From positions 25,936,001 through 26,000,000 of the forward strand of contig NC_087262.1 in the NCBI RefSeq assembly GCF_037042905.1: 64,000 nucleotides of DNA, read 5' to 3'. Source of the DNA: Lytechinus pictus (lineage: Eukaryota; Echinodermata; Echinoidea; Temnopleuroida; Toxopneustidae). The notes beneath the pieces are model-generated. The model was not told where the DNA came from. It saw only the letters and a program-made list of their open reading frames with translations, and ran no database searches. Below are positions 21,885 to 35,500 of this stretch, piece by piece. The position numbers and the translations under genes were made by a program. Positions within the stretch are counted from its first letter, which is position 1. Each line of letters opens with the position of its first letter.

Positions 21885-23967
21885 CGAGTCTCTCTACTAC
21901 TCATCATCTCTACTCGCCGACTCAAGCCAGCATCTCCTCATTAGCTCTACTACTCAAGCTGTTCTCAACTCATCAATCTTTCCTGGTTTACAGTCCTTTT
22001 CAGGACTACATGTACTTTCAAGAAAGAATACTCTACTCTCAAATCTCCACTTTCTCGCCTATCCGTTTCTTCTCTTCTTCTATCCACTGTTTCTATAACA
22101 CTTCACATGGTGTACCGTAAACCACATCAGCGATTGTACATACCACCATGCAAACCTTCAAACAACATACATGTATGTACTGTACTGTATGTACAATAGA
22201 TTGAAACTACTGTACATGTACCGTAAAATCAAAAGAAGGGAATACACTCAATAATCGTGCATTATAAATCTATTTTTGTTTAAAATAAAGAAGATAGTTC
22301 AGATATGTACTCATTACAGCCCCACCTCTTGCATGGAGTGCTTTATATTGTTCATCACCTCTCTGCAATAGTGAGATTTCCTTTGTGTTTCTTTCTTTTG
22401 ACCACAGTCCCCAGCATCAAACACCACAACAATAACACTGTTTCAAGGAAAATATGTGTGGAGTGATAAAGCTTTTATTATTGGCCTATGACTAACCCTT
22501 CCATTGACAAGGAAAGGGCTTTCTTCCACTTTATGTGCACAAATGTGGTTTCCAAGATATTCCTTTGTTTTGGGGGGTTGTATAAAGCTTGTACAAGAGG
22601 ACCACATGGGCACAAATGCTTTGTTACGAGTTTAATATTGTATACATTGATACAGGTACACTATACATGTACATGTACCTCAGTATCCTGAGATAATTAC
22701 TAGTATAAAGAAAAAAATAGGTTGACACATGCAGTGTGGATTAAATGACATAAGAATGTGCACAAATGATCAGAACATACTAAAACATTTGATTTTTTTA
22801 AATCTGAATCTAATTTTTGTTTATCAACCCTGGTACATAAATTATGAAATGGTACTAATACTGCTAATTTAAGACACTTGTTTGGTGTCCTATTGTACAT
22901 ACACAAAAATTCATGGGCTTTGTAATGTAATGTACATGTAATTCATATTCCAATTTAACCAATATTTTTATCAATTCGAAACCTTGTACTGGGCTTCCGA
23001 AAATCACCTAAGCAAAGGAATTGTATGCCGCCTGGAAGTTCAAAGCCAGGTGGAATGTAACAAATCCCATTGCTAATGCTTTAGGACCCATCAATAAGTA
23101 TAAATTATAAGAGTTGCAACTTCTTCAACTCAAGTCTTTCCTAACAATTCCCTGTTCTGATTGCACAATTCTATGCTTGTACACCTGTACACGCACTTAT
23201 GTATTCAGACTTCCAAATCAAGCAGCAGGCCTTCTTCCAATACTTTACCCTGTACACATGTAGTTACATGTAGGCCTATTGATAAAACTTGATTTGAGAG
23301 CAGATTACATACATGTACAGTGAACATTGTATTTCAAATTCAATGCACATACATGTACACTTGTACTGCATGAGACAAAAACTTTCAAAATAATCATCAT
23401 TTTACGTAGTATGATGTTATTTTAAAGTTTTCATCTCATGCAGTTTGTGCATAATATTAATAATGTAAAATCTGAAAAGAGATGCCATCTACTTTGTGTA
23501 TCAATTCAATTATCTTTTCTGCCGAATGGGACTACACAAGGAAATATAGAGAGCTCACACTCCTCGGAAGGAAGTAAGACCCTGGCTACCTATATCCTGT
23601 ACACCCACTATTTAATGAGCTTTGGGAAGGATGGAGTAGAAAAGGAAATAGATCCAGGTTAAAAAAGAAATGGCACCTACATGTATCCTTCATCAAAGTT
23701 CATTAAACCTATTGAAAAATGACCCCATCAAAATGAAATAAACACAAATACATAGGTCTAATGGTATTTTACATGTAGACTGTAGTACCTCATCAGTCAT
23801 TCAATTAAAGTTGTATGTAAACTCATGAACAGCTCTATGAAATGCCAGTTTATCTTGCGTAGACTACTACAGATGTACACATGTACATTGTACATGTAAC
23901 TGGGTATGTAAAATATGCCTGGCAAATGTTTTCCATCCTGAAATGATTGATATAATTTATTAATTAC

Positions 23968-24190
23968 CTTCTGTTAATGATGAAGAGATTCCAGTGGTTG
24001 GCGGGACAGCAGACGTCAATCTGTCTCCTCCTCCTGTTCCATTGCTGTTTTTCTTCCATCCTCTCCAGTTATTGTTACATACACTCTCTGCCTCACTCAC
24101 CCAAGAACATAATGAATCTTCCTCAAACCTATCGCTATCCTCAAATGAAAACTGGTCTCCTTGGTCATCCCAGTCATATATAAAATCCAT
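23968..24190 (-). CDS. ZSWIM8: ZSWIM8 coding exon 1 (start codon)
   Basis: The minus-strand exon runs from the ATG at 24190 to a GAAG/GTAATT donor (223 nt, 74 codons plus one base). It encodes MDFIYDWDDQGDQFSFEDSD, then RFEEDSLCSWVSEAESVCNN and WRGWKKNSNG, co-linear from the first methionine with the N-terminus of vertebrate ZSWIM8, where FSFEDSDRFEEDSLCS is nearly identical. That homology fixes the start. ZSWIM8 is known as the substrate receptor of a cullin-RING E3 ligase that degrades Argonaute during target-directed microRNA decay. The remaining exon residues are low-complexity Ser/Gly/Thr and not conserved. The gene diverges from RPS14. A 5' UTR exon boundary was not resolved. Confidence 0.95.
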
Positions 24191-25978
24191 TCTACAAACA
24201 CGGCGTATATTTACGCTTGGAGTAATTTAAAATGACAGACCTATTCCGTGCTTACTTTCCCCTTAGATTCATGTAAACAGTACAAATTTAGTTTCCTTAA
24301 TTAAGCTCTTCAATTTTCAGATAAATCAGAAAACATAGACGAAGCTTTAAAAATAAAGGATGGACTCAAAAGTTTGTTAATTCTCCAATAAAATCATATT
24401 TTCTGTCATGTAAATAGGGAAACCCGGTCGAAAACACCAATAAATCTACAAATAAATGAAGCAAATTGAGGCAGAATCAAGACCAGTACAGATCAGCTGC
24501 ATGTTCTTCGCCTGTGCTGTGAAACCTGCACCGAGCTGCCGATCCCTTTCTTTGTCAGGATTGCTTCTGACTGACTGTGTTGTGATCCTCATTCGGTGTG
24601 TGTAGTGTGTGTTCCACTGGGCACTGGCACTGACTCCGTCCAGACAAAAAAAAAAGGATCTCGCTCGTCATAAATTCACTGCTACACTCAAGAGATCATT
24701 CGCTTTCAATCCTACTTTGATCTGGATATAGTCCTACAGCATCGGGAAACACATCCATACTAGTAATCTTAATATTTCAGTTAAAGACGCGAATATTTCC
24801 CTTGTTCTTTCATTTGACTCCCGAGTCCGTACACTGTCTTACTACATTGATCACAGCTGTTCAATGGACGTCGGACGTAAACAATATACAAATAATGCAT
24901 GCAGCCGAGTGCGTTAGTGGAAATGCAGAGCACGCGAGGTTTCTTTAGATAGGAGTCGCACTGTGCACGAGCCGCTTGCGGCGAGTGCCCAGTGTGCTCC
25001 ATCTGAAGAAACCGAGCTTTCTCTGCATTTACTTTTACGCACGACAGAGCAAGTGCATTATTTGTTTTATAAAATAGCAACACAGAAACAATTTTTTAAA
25101 AAGTTACAGTACAGTTTTGTTGGACTTTACCGCACTGGTTTGCTCGAGCGTGCAATGTCAATTTTCGTTGCACACCTTTTGCACTACCGTGCAGTGCACA
25201 AAAAAAGTTGGATGTCATGTGACGCGTATTGACCAATCGCGATGCTTGAAATAATACAGCTATTTTATAACACACATTATAGGAATCGGCAATCATCGGA
25301 AAATATCCGAATATGTTCGGAATATACCGGCTCGAGCAATATTAATTCACAAAATTAAACGAATTTTTTTTTCATGTGGCGTAAAATCACTGATTTGTTC
25401 CCCTTTTTTTATTATAACAGTTACTATTATATTTCGTATTTTTTTAAAGCTGTATAATTTTCCAATATGATATTATAACCCTGTGAATTTTAATCACCCT
25501 TTTCGATCCAAATAGCCGTATTTACTAGAGTAATGAAATATTTTATCATTTAAAATCCCTTGAAATCCACTACGAACAGTTATGGAATAAGAATTTACTC
25601 TTACGAATTGAGTCGTATGTATATTTTTGGTTATCACCATGAATTTTAATGGTCTTATCAGTCGTATTAGTCCATATATTGTCCTCCGAATAAGTCACAT
25701 ATTACCCTCTATGCGATAAATGTTTGTGTTGCATATGTTTTGTACATATGAACTTGCGTTGCTGGACGTCCGAATTCGAACATGTATAGAAACCCACACA
25801 CGTTATCCAGTTTGAGGTTAGACATTAAAATTGGTCGGATATCAATTAGGCCTATGCGCCTAATATTATAATAGAATATAGGCCTAGTGGGGAGTAGAAT
25901 TGGGGCTCTAGCTTGCTTACCATGCTTACCATTTAGTATGTTCATGTAATGTATCTCGTGCATGCATTCAATTTCAAG
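24191..25978. other. Upstream region of ZSWIM8, presumed promoter
   Basis: Bases 24500-25260 are somewhat GC-richer and contain TGTGTAGTGTGTGT runs and GTGCACGAGCCGCTTGCGGC; 25310-25700 is AT-rich. No TATA box at a convincing position and no coding exon were identified. The promoter assignment rests only on position upstream of exon 1. Confidence 0.35.
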
Positions 25979-27045
25979 TCCAGGCTCCGCTAAACCAGAC
26001 CCAGTCCCAGTCCCACCCAGGGAGCTCCGGCCCGCGGAGCCCAGCAACATGCTAACTAATGTCTTTTATGAGCTAGATTTCATCCCAGTGCATGATCATC
26101 TCATCTATGCTACTGACCGCGATTTATCGCTAATCTCCGAAGAGGGGAGGATCAAAACAGAGAGAGAGAGTCGTGACACAAATCCTGACATCGAGGCACA
26201 GACTGGAAGCGGAACCTCAATTCAAAAAAACAAGATAGAGCCTAAGGCTATAGGCTAGCCTCGTCTTGATCGGCCATTTTGTTTTGTATTTTGAAAGAAG
26301 GAGAGGTATCGCAACAAAAATTTTCGTTTTTTTTAGGTTCCAGTCTGTGCCTCGATGCGATGTCAAGATTTGTGTAAAAAAAAGATTTGTGTGTCACGAT
26401 CAGTAGAGGCGCACGGCCAATATGGGAGACTCTCTCCAATAGGGGAGACAATCTCCCACATTGGAGACTTGCTTTGCAAAAGGACAAAAGAAACAACACC
26501 AACAAAAGCATGATTTTTTCCACCCAAAATTTTGTCTCACTGAGGTCAGAAGCCCATTTGTTTAGTGTGTGATTGACAACAAAAATCCAAGACCTTATAA
26601 AAACAAGAGTAGACGGTGAATTTTTAGTGTAGACGGTGAAAAGGGGTAATTTTTCATGAGGAATCTGCTTATCACATTTTTATTTGCCGCCAAGGTAATC
26701 CTTTTGCAGCAAATATAAACAAAGGAAATTGGTCTCCACACCGGAGACTGTCTCTGTCTGAAATTGGATACCCAAATTCTTTACAAAAGTCTCTGATATT
26801 GGAGATAATCTCCCACATTGGAGACAGTCTCCAATATTGGCCGTGCGCCTCTACTGACGATAGACCTTCATATAATCGTGGTAGGCTAAGTGCATAATTT
26901 CTTTTTCCACATTTTTAAGATTACTGTTGAGACCCCAATCTACTGTACCCCTGTGTCTCCCTTGTTTTGCACGGTCGACTCCTGGGCTCCGGCCCGTTTC
27001 GCGGGCCGCAGCTCCCTGTTAGTCCAGTGGCAGTGCGGGTTCCCG
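25979..27045. repeat. Large imperfect palindrome interrupted by a MITE
   Basis: GACATCGAGGCACAGACTGG (near 26187) is inverted at 26340-26363 as CCAGTCTGTGCCTCGATG. Further out, GGAGCTCCGGCCCGCGGAGC near 26021 has an inverted relative at 26990-27020 (GGCTCCGGCCCG...GGGCCGCAGCTCC). The centre is near 26260. The right arm is split by the MITE at 26401-26856. Sequence between the landmarks is poorly conserved. Confidence 0.5.
26401..26856. repeat. 456-bp MITE with CAGTAGAGGCGCACGGCC ends and ACGAT duplication
   Basis: Terminal inverted repeats CAGTAGAGGCGCACGGCCAA / TTGGCCGTGCGCCTCTACTG are perfect, and the similarity extends to about 30 bp. ACGAT flanks both sides (26396-26400 and 26857-26861). 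Subterminal regions contain multiple GGAGAC / ATTGGAGA words in both orientations, as found in transposase-binding regions of several DNA transposon groups. No reading frame of note. Confidence 0.8.
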
Positions 27046-27456
27046 TACCAGTTGTGGGGAGGGAGTTGAAGTCATTTTCGTCCGATGTTTGGAAGTTTTA
27101 CTTTCCCCTCGATATTGAACTGCACACACAGTAGATCCAGGTTGCGGCTCAAAAATATTCCAGGGGTAAAATCCATGATTTTGACTTCCAAAGATTCTTA
27201 TGACCCTAGTTATATATATGGTCTAATAGATCAATGACCAAAAAAAAAATCTTGTAAGGGGAAAGTGATTTCCACCGGAAATATCGCCGCCGAGATCGCA
27301 CATGTTCGTAGCGGGGTTCCCCACGGCGGAAAATTTGACACCTTTCCAAATATGGCACTCTCCCAAGCATTGGACATATCAGCCGATTGAATTGGAAATG
27401 CGTGCTGTTGACGCACGCGATTTACAAAGTTGCAAAATGATAATGCTCTTAGTTGT

Positions 27457-28062
27457 TTAAAGGACAAGTCCACCAAAACACAAAGTTGATTTGAATAAAA
27501 AGAGAATAATCCAACAATCATAGCACTGAAACTTTCATCAAAATCATATGTAAAATAAGAAAGTTATGACATTTAGAGTTTCGCTTAAGTTTACAAAACA
27601 GTAGATATACATGTAGTCTAGACTTATATGCACATCCTGGTCAGTATGCAAATTATGAGACTAATGACGTCATCCACTCACTATTTCTTTTGTATACCGG
27701 TATGAAATCTGAAATATTTTAATTTTCTCCTCAATGTCCAGTAAACGACAATTCCACCCTGAACATGTGGAATTTGCATGGTTCAGTCAAGTTGAGCCTT
27801 ATTGTCAAATCTGTAAAAAAATGAACTATTGTATAATTCAAATGATAAAAAACAAGAAATAGTGTGTGAGGGACATCATTGAATGTCATTTCCATGTCAC
27901 TGAGTTGTGCATATCACTATTTTGTGAAAAATAAGTAAAAATTTAAATGTCGTGAATTTCTTATTTTACATCCGATTTTGATAAACTTTTCAGTGTTATG
28001 TTAGTTTGATTTTTCTGTATTTATTCAAATCAACATTTTATAGGGGTGGACTTGACCTTTAA
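27457..28062. repeat. TTAA-flanked MITE, family A, complete copy (606 bp)
   Basis: Ends TTTAAAGGACAAGTCCACC and GGTGGACTTGACCTTTAA; it lies between ZSWIM8 and RPS14. Confidence 0.85.
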
Positions 28063-28797
28063 ACAACAGCTCACGTAAAATAATAGACTCTGCTCTAATC
28101 CAGCAATAAAGTTGAGCACTGAGCTGACTTTCTATCTTTTGGGCGTAGTTTAGACTATAGACCCTATGTACATACAGGTAACGTCCTAAGTCGACCTTCC
28201 ACAAGTCAAATGTGTTTCAAAATGTGCTCTTTTAAGTCTAATTTTGTCCCAAGTCTAACAGATTTATGTGGTCCCAAAAGATTTGACCCACTTAGGCAGA
28301 GTTACCTGTAGGTTTACTTTTGAATTGTGTTTTAGCCTAGCCTTGCTCACCTACATGTATACTCAAGTGGGGCTGGGGTGAGTGATGGGAACAGAAGATT
28401 AGGTATCTCTATCTCATAAATAATTCAAAGTTATAATCTTCAAATTACGCATTTAGTTGACTTAATGGATGAAAATTATTATTAGAATATGATCAGTTTA
28501 CTGGGACAGCTTTTTAAAATTAAGACTAAGGTTTTCATGTTCAAAACGTGATGGAATATTGTTTGTCAGTTTGCTTTTCTTGCCTTGGTAAGCTGCATTC
28601 AACAGGCGGCCCATCTTGAAGTTCTACTTTGTGTCACACTGTTGATGGGCAGCAGGGGATTCAATCATGAGACTGAAAGAATTTTCTAATTTTTGCAGTA
28701 AAATTTATTTTTTTATGATGGACAGGTTACACTAATAAGGGCATCAGGCTTGAAATGATAACTAACTTGAGTCATACATTTTTCCATTTCATTGCAG
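28063..28797 (+). other. 5' flank and probable non-coding first exon region of RPS14
   Basis: RPS14 translation starts three bases after a splice acceptor, so at least one non-coding exon must lie upstream. I could not place it: candidate donors such as GGTGAGTGATG (near 28377) and TTGGTAAGCTG (near 28586) exist, but no unambiguous TOP-type pyrimidine start was identified. Bases 28170-28310 contain AAGTCGACCTTC words that recur near 29030. Confidence 0.4.
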
Positions 28798-28800
28798 AAT

Positions 28801-28949
28801 ATGGCGCCACGTAAAGGGAAGGTGCAAAAGCAAGAAGTGCAGGTCAACCTTGGCCCCCAGGTTCCAGAGGGAGAGAATGTGTTTGGGGTTGCCCATATCT
28901 TTGCCTCATTCAATGACACATTTGTTCATGTGACTGATCTGTCTGGCAG
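28801..28949 (+). CDS. RPS14: RPS14 (uS11) coding exon 1
   Basis: The acceptor ATTGCAG is followed by AAT and the ATG. The exon encodes [20 protein letters not shown] and continues to [18 protein letters not shown] plus two bases, then a CAG/GTAAG donor. The three coding exons total 456 nt, giving 151 residues plus stop, the same length as human RPS14. This protein is a small-subunit ribosomal component on the platform near the 3' end of 18S rRNA, needed for 40S maturation. All exon junctions keep frame and no defect is seen, so the gene looks functional. The 2.4 kb intron that follows contains a family D repeat with a fold-back element inside. Confidence 0.98.
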
Positions 28950-29261
28950 GTAAGATGCTCTTTCTCACAGGGAAACTCCCACATTAGATCACACATTGAA
29001 TTTCCTGTATTGATTAGGCCTGTGTTGTAAGTCGACCTTCACTAAACTTCGCCCAAGTCGAAACATATTTTTATTTTAGACCAGATAATGCAATGGAGGC
29101 ATACCTTTTCTACATGTAAGTCAAATTTTTATGTCAAACAGATTTGAGGGGGCAAATTTACCCCCATGTCTTTCCAGGAAAAAGTGTGAAATACATGTAT
29201 ATTGTTAATTTAGGACCTTCACTCCTTCAGGTTAAGAAATAATGATGATCATTTGATTTTT

Positions 29262-30931
29262 GTCTCACCTGCATAGCAGAGCAAGTCTGTAGGCGCCGCT
29301 TTTCCGATGGCGACGGCGTCGTCAACATCAAATCTTAACCTAGGGTTACGTTTTTGAAATGTCATAACTTACAAAGTATATGGACCTAGTTCATGAAACT
29401 TACACATAAGGGTAATAAAGTATTACTGAACATCCTGCCAATTTTCAGGTCACATGACTGGTCAAAGGTCATTTAGGGCCAATGAACTTTGGGCATATTG
29501 GGGGTATTTGTTGAATTTCCATCATAACTTTTAATGTTTATGGATCTAGTTCATAAAACTTTGACATAAGAGTAATCAAGTATCACTGAACATCCTTTGC
29601 GAGTTTCAGGTCACAGGACCAAGGTCATTTAAGGTCGATGAACTTTGGCCATGTTGTAGGTAATTGTTGAATTGCCATCATAACTTTGAAAGTTTATGGA
29701 TGTAGTTAATGAAATGTGGACATAGGGGTAATCTAGTCTTGAGGAATCCATGATGATGTTTTTTAAATATTTTAACATATACTTCTTCATCATGGAGTCT
29801 TGAACCGCTGGCCATATATGTATAAGAGACACATGTAAACAAAGATGGATTTCCCTAGGAAATCCACAGTTTGTAGGGTCGAATTTTATTTATCTATGAA
29901 CCTTGATGTGCCTAATGCGTATAAAGGGATAGTAATTATTTCACTATAAATGGTAAAAATGAGACGTTTCTTACCAGACCGATCTCCTGTAGATCCTTCG
30001 ATCTGTTTGTCAACAAAGCAAATACAATACAGCCTAACCATTGAACCGCCTCGTTATGACGTACATCCGATTAGCGATGCCGTTTTGAAGAACAATTTAT
30101 AGATAAAAATTATTATTTCACAAACACTAAAATTCAATACGTGATTATAAATAATTAGTATAATACTATTAGTTATTTATAATCACGTATTAATTTTAGT
30201 ATTTGTGAAATAATAATTTATGGATAAAAATTATTATTTCACAAACACTAAAATTCAATACGTGATTATAAATAATTAGTATAATACTATTAGTTATTTA
30301 TAATCACGTATTAATTTTAGTATTTGTGAAATAATAATTTTTATCTATAAATTGTTCTTCAAAACCGCATCGCTAATCGGATGTACGTCATAACGAAGCT
30401 GTTCAAGGGTCAGGCTGTATTGTATTTGCTTTATTGACAAACGGATCGAGGGATCTACAGGAGATCGGTCTGGTAAGAAATGTTTCATTTTTACCATTTA
30501 TAGTGAAATAATTTTTATCCCTTTATAAGCATTAGGCGCATCAAGGTTCATAGATAAATAAAATTCGGCCCTACAAACCGATTTCACCCTCTATGGATTT
30601 CCTAGGGAAATCCATCTTTGTTTTGATGTGTCTCTTATACATATATGGCCAGTGGTTCAAGACTCCATGATGAAAAAGTATATGTCAAAATATTAAAAAA
30701 ACATCATCATGGAGTCCTCAAGACTAGGGGTAATCCAGAGTCATTGCTCATCTTGCACAAGTCGTAGGTCACTTGATCAAGGTCAAATGTCATTTAGGGT
30801 CAATGAACTTAGTAGCATATTTAGTGGGTTTTTTTTGTGAATGATTATTTTATAGTCATTTTCAAAGTCATCACTGCTGCTTTATTGAATCGCGTAATGC
30901 AGGCGAGATTGCTAGAGGCCTCAATTTGTTA
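29262..30931 (+). repeat. Family D repeat, copy 1, interrupted by a fold-back element
   Basis: It starts GTCTCACCTGCATAGCAGAG, followed by GGCGCCGCTTTTCCGA and a CGACGG run, and ends near GAATCGCGTAATGCAGG and CTAGAGGCC. Internal tandem units of roughly 160-190 bp contain TGAACATCCT and GGTCATTTAGGG. It is more diverged than the copies at 39034, 45338 and 46475. Confidence 0.8.
29737..30724. mobile_element. About 1 kb fold-back element in RPS14 intron 1
   Basis: Arms of roughly 480 bp are near-perfect inverted repeats; for example CATATATGTATAAGAGACAC on the left is the inverse of GTGTCTCTTATACATATATG on the right. The centre is two tandem copies (about 30097-30217 and 30218-30337) of a unit that is itself palindromic. 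TAGGGGTAATCTAG precedes and TAGGGGTAATCCAG follows the element, which fits a 14-bp target duplication with one later change. No transposase gene is present. Confidence 0.8.
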
Positions 30932-31342
30932 TTTAAAAAGTGGATAATTTGGCATTGATATGATTACTAAGAGTCCATCATGGACTACCCCAAATGAGTC
31001 AATACATTAGCAATAGCATCAATACCATCAACAGATAGATTGAACAAGTTGGGGTAGTGGTACCTTTATGTTATAAAAAATGCATACATGTACATATTGT
31101 CAGCTGTCAGACACCAGAATTGTAAAAAGAATTTGAAATGAGTAAATCTAGATTCGTGGAACCAGCAATTCACTGTCTCTGTAATGGACATTCTTCACCT
31201 CATCTTTGTTCATTTTTTTGTGATGGAGAATAAGATATCAAATGAGGCAATTTGTAGAATTTGTTGTGGATTATTTAACTTACATTTGTGATAAAACTTT
31301 TTCCACTCCTTTTTGCTGGGTAAGTTTATGATATTGTTATAG

Positions 31343-32541
<1,199 letters not shown>

Positions 32542-35500
32542 TAGTCGATTAGACATTTTTCGAACCTAGAAATGTTCTTTCCAATGAAGTTTTTTTCTTG
32601 ATTCGTGTTCCTATGGTGTCCTAGAACAAATTCAGCTTGGTTGCCCAAACGGCAACTTTGCTAATTTGCATAAATCCAAAATGGCCGCCAGATACCAACT
32701 TGAACTTTTGAATCCCTTGCAGCAGAATGATGAGGAATACCTCTTTTTATGGGTTTTGGTGTGCGTAGAATCAATTTTTTATATCAATTTTGCTACATAA
32801 GGTGATCTTCTGGCTAACTCCAAGATGGCCGCCAGACGCCATCTTGAAAAATTAGATTTGAACCCCTTGCACCAGAATGAGGAGTAATACCTCTTTTTAG
32901 GCGTTTTGGGGTGTGTATAATTCATTTATGTTATCTATTTTGCAATATAAAGTCATCTTCAGGTTAAATCCAAGATGGCCGCCAGGTCGACGCCATTTTG
33001 AGAAATTAACTTTTGAACCCTTTGCTCCAGAATGATGATCAATACCTCTTTTTAGGGGTTTTGGTGTGTGTAGAATCCATTGATTTTATTAATTTTAGAT
33101 TATAGGATCATCTTCAGGTTTAATTCAAGATGGCCACGAGATGTCATTTTGGAAACTTGAGCTTTTGAATCACTAATCCCAGAGTACTATTAACAACTTA
33201 TAATAAGGGGTTTAGGTGGTGTTTCTGTAAGTTTTTCTCTTTTTCAAAAGATGGTCTGCTGCAGGGTAAATGGCCTATAACGTAAAGTAAGATGGCTGAC
33301 AGACCTAAGCTAAAATTTACTGAAACCACTTTTCGGAGACTGATAGGACCTCTTTGGAAGGGTTCAAACAGCGGTAAACACTTCCTCTTGACTTTTTGTC
33401 GCTCAAAATTTGTGGAACATCTGTCACGACTCATACATATTAATTTTGTACAGCCTTTGAGAAAAAAACATAACATATTTCTAATTTGAACAAGTTCGGG
33501 AAGCTAACTTGATCATTCTTAATTCAACTCGCCCCTAAGTTATTCAGGGATATCCTCTAAGCTTCCTCACGGTCTTCACTATCCCGATCTAAACAAGGCT
33601 CAAAATCTCTTCCTCGACATCCTCCATCACGACACTTTCGTCATTTCCAGTTTTGACATTGTCATGATTGTGAACGATAGTGTATGGATTGCAGAATTCC
33701 ACTTTACCTGAACTGTAGAATGTCGTACATGACAAATGCTCTCTGTGGCATCCACATATCTCAATGCTGCATCTCTTACCCTGTGACCTACATCATGTAA
33801 ATTGACAGCGAATTACGTTAATCAGTTTAGGTAGAGTAGGGACACCTAGAGCAATGAGCAATGACAGCAATGGGGATTTCATCTCGGATCTCCCATCCAA
33901 ATTGAGCTATATCTCCGGGCTCATCAAGGGGCTGGTACTGATCTACAGCTATCAAAAGAGCTCGAAGCGCATGCAGCAACAGGTTATTAGATGTTGGAGG
34001 TAGGGCCATTACTTTAGGATTCTTTTTCTTCTTGATGAAGAGAGAGAAGCGAGCTGACGATCCATAGACACGTCTGGTTGATGGCCATACATAGCAAGAC
34101 AGAAGGGTTTTGCTTCTTCCATCAGATCTGTGAGAGTGGTCCCTACCTTTCAAAGTATATTGGCCAAACCTTGACAATCCACAGCAAGTATAGTGTGTTG
34201 AGTGCACTTATCTTGCCTTTGCCGTATGGATGATTTCGTGTCGCATCCACTGAGGCCATGAACACCAAGCAATTGCAAACATTTTGGTCCCAGGTCAACA
34301 CAGATTGTATTGACATCCAGTACTGTACCATCTCACCGTTCCATTTGTACCTTGCACTATAGCTCCGCCTGATTAACCCAATAGTCAAGCAGGACAAAAA
34401 TGTCTGTGTCACCGCTATAAGCACACAAAGCACCTTCTGACCACAGCTTGCTGCAAGACATAGGAGATCAAGGTGATATCTACCTCATCATGAGCAAACA
34501 CACCATCAGCAAGTATCTCCGTTGTTGTATGCTACCCTAGACCATGGACCTACCACTAGGTCCATGCCTAGACTGATGGTAGGCATACTCAACAAGCTTG
34601 CCAGCCTCCGTTTGTTCTTGCTCCTCATGATATCTCTCGTAGGCAGGTTACTGGTGATGGAGAACTTATGGTCTATGATAACTTCACCAGCTCTTAGTAT
34701 TCTCTCATAATCCTTGACAGAAATGTCATTGTACACGTCGAAAAGAGCACTCTTCTTTCTTCCATCTGTATAGTGACTCAAATGTCCTTGGAAAGGTGAG
34801 ATGAGATCTAAGGAAGTGGCACCATGGGGAAATACTGGAAGTGTCGAGATGGAGAATATCAAGGAAGAGGTCTTTGAGCATTATTTAGATCAGGATGGTA
34901 AAGACAACAAGGAAAAGATATCCCTGAATACCTTGAGGTCGAGTGGAAATCGAGTAAACTTCTCGAACTTATTCGAGAGGAATACTACACACCACTGAAT
35001 ATAGTGAGCTGCTATGTATTAGTCTGGGATGAGTGGTCATAAGCTCAAGCTTTCTAGATGACATCTGGTAGCCATCTTGAATTAGACCTGAAGATGATCC
35101 TATCTTGTAAAAGTTATAGCATAAATGGATTCTTCACACCCCAAAACCTCTAAAAAGAGGTATTGCTCATCATTCTCGGGCAAAGGGTTCTAAAGTTAAT
35201 TTCCAAAAATAGCGTCGATCTGGCGGCCATCTCGGATTTGACCTTAAGATGACCTTATATAGCAAAATTGATAATAGAAATGGATTCTTCACACCACAAA
35301 ACCCCTAAAAAGAGGTATTACTCATCATTCTGGGGCAACGGGTTCAAATTTAATTGTTCAAGAGTGCGTCTGGCGGTGGCCATCTTGAATTTGATCTGAA
35401 GATGACCTTATATCGCAAAATTGATAATAGAAATGGATTCTTCACACCACAAAACCCTTAAAAAGAGGTATTCCTCATCATTTTCGTGCAAGGGGCTCCA

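Larger units (their letters stand above)
13558..23967 (-). other. ZSWIM8 intron 1 (10.4 kb), repeat-filled
   Basis: The intron has a GTAATT donor and a TTTTCTAG acceptor. It holds (AAT)n microsatellites, numerous TACATGTA words, a dispersed element (15299-15808), a minisatellite (17140-17810), two family A MITEs, a pyrimidine tract, an RT relic and a perfect hairpin, each listed separately. Stretches 14110-15260, 19440-20600, 21890-23960 show no further gene that I can support. Confidence 0.8.

Noticed and set aside
25962-26258. 98-codon plus-strand frame with Pro-rich start
   Set aside because: It lies in the arm of an imperfect palindrome with no recognisable homology.
33827-34433. Separate small genes on the minus strand
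   Set aside because: They are frame fragments of one broken transposon gene, not independent genes.
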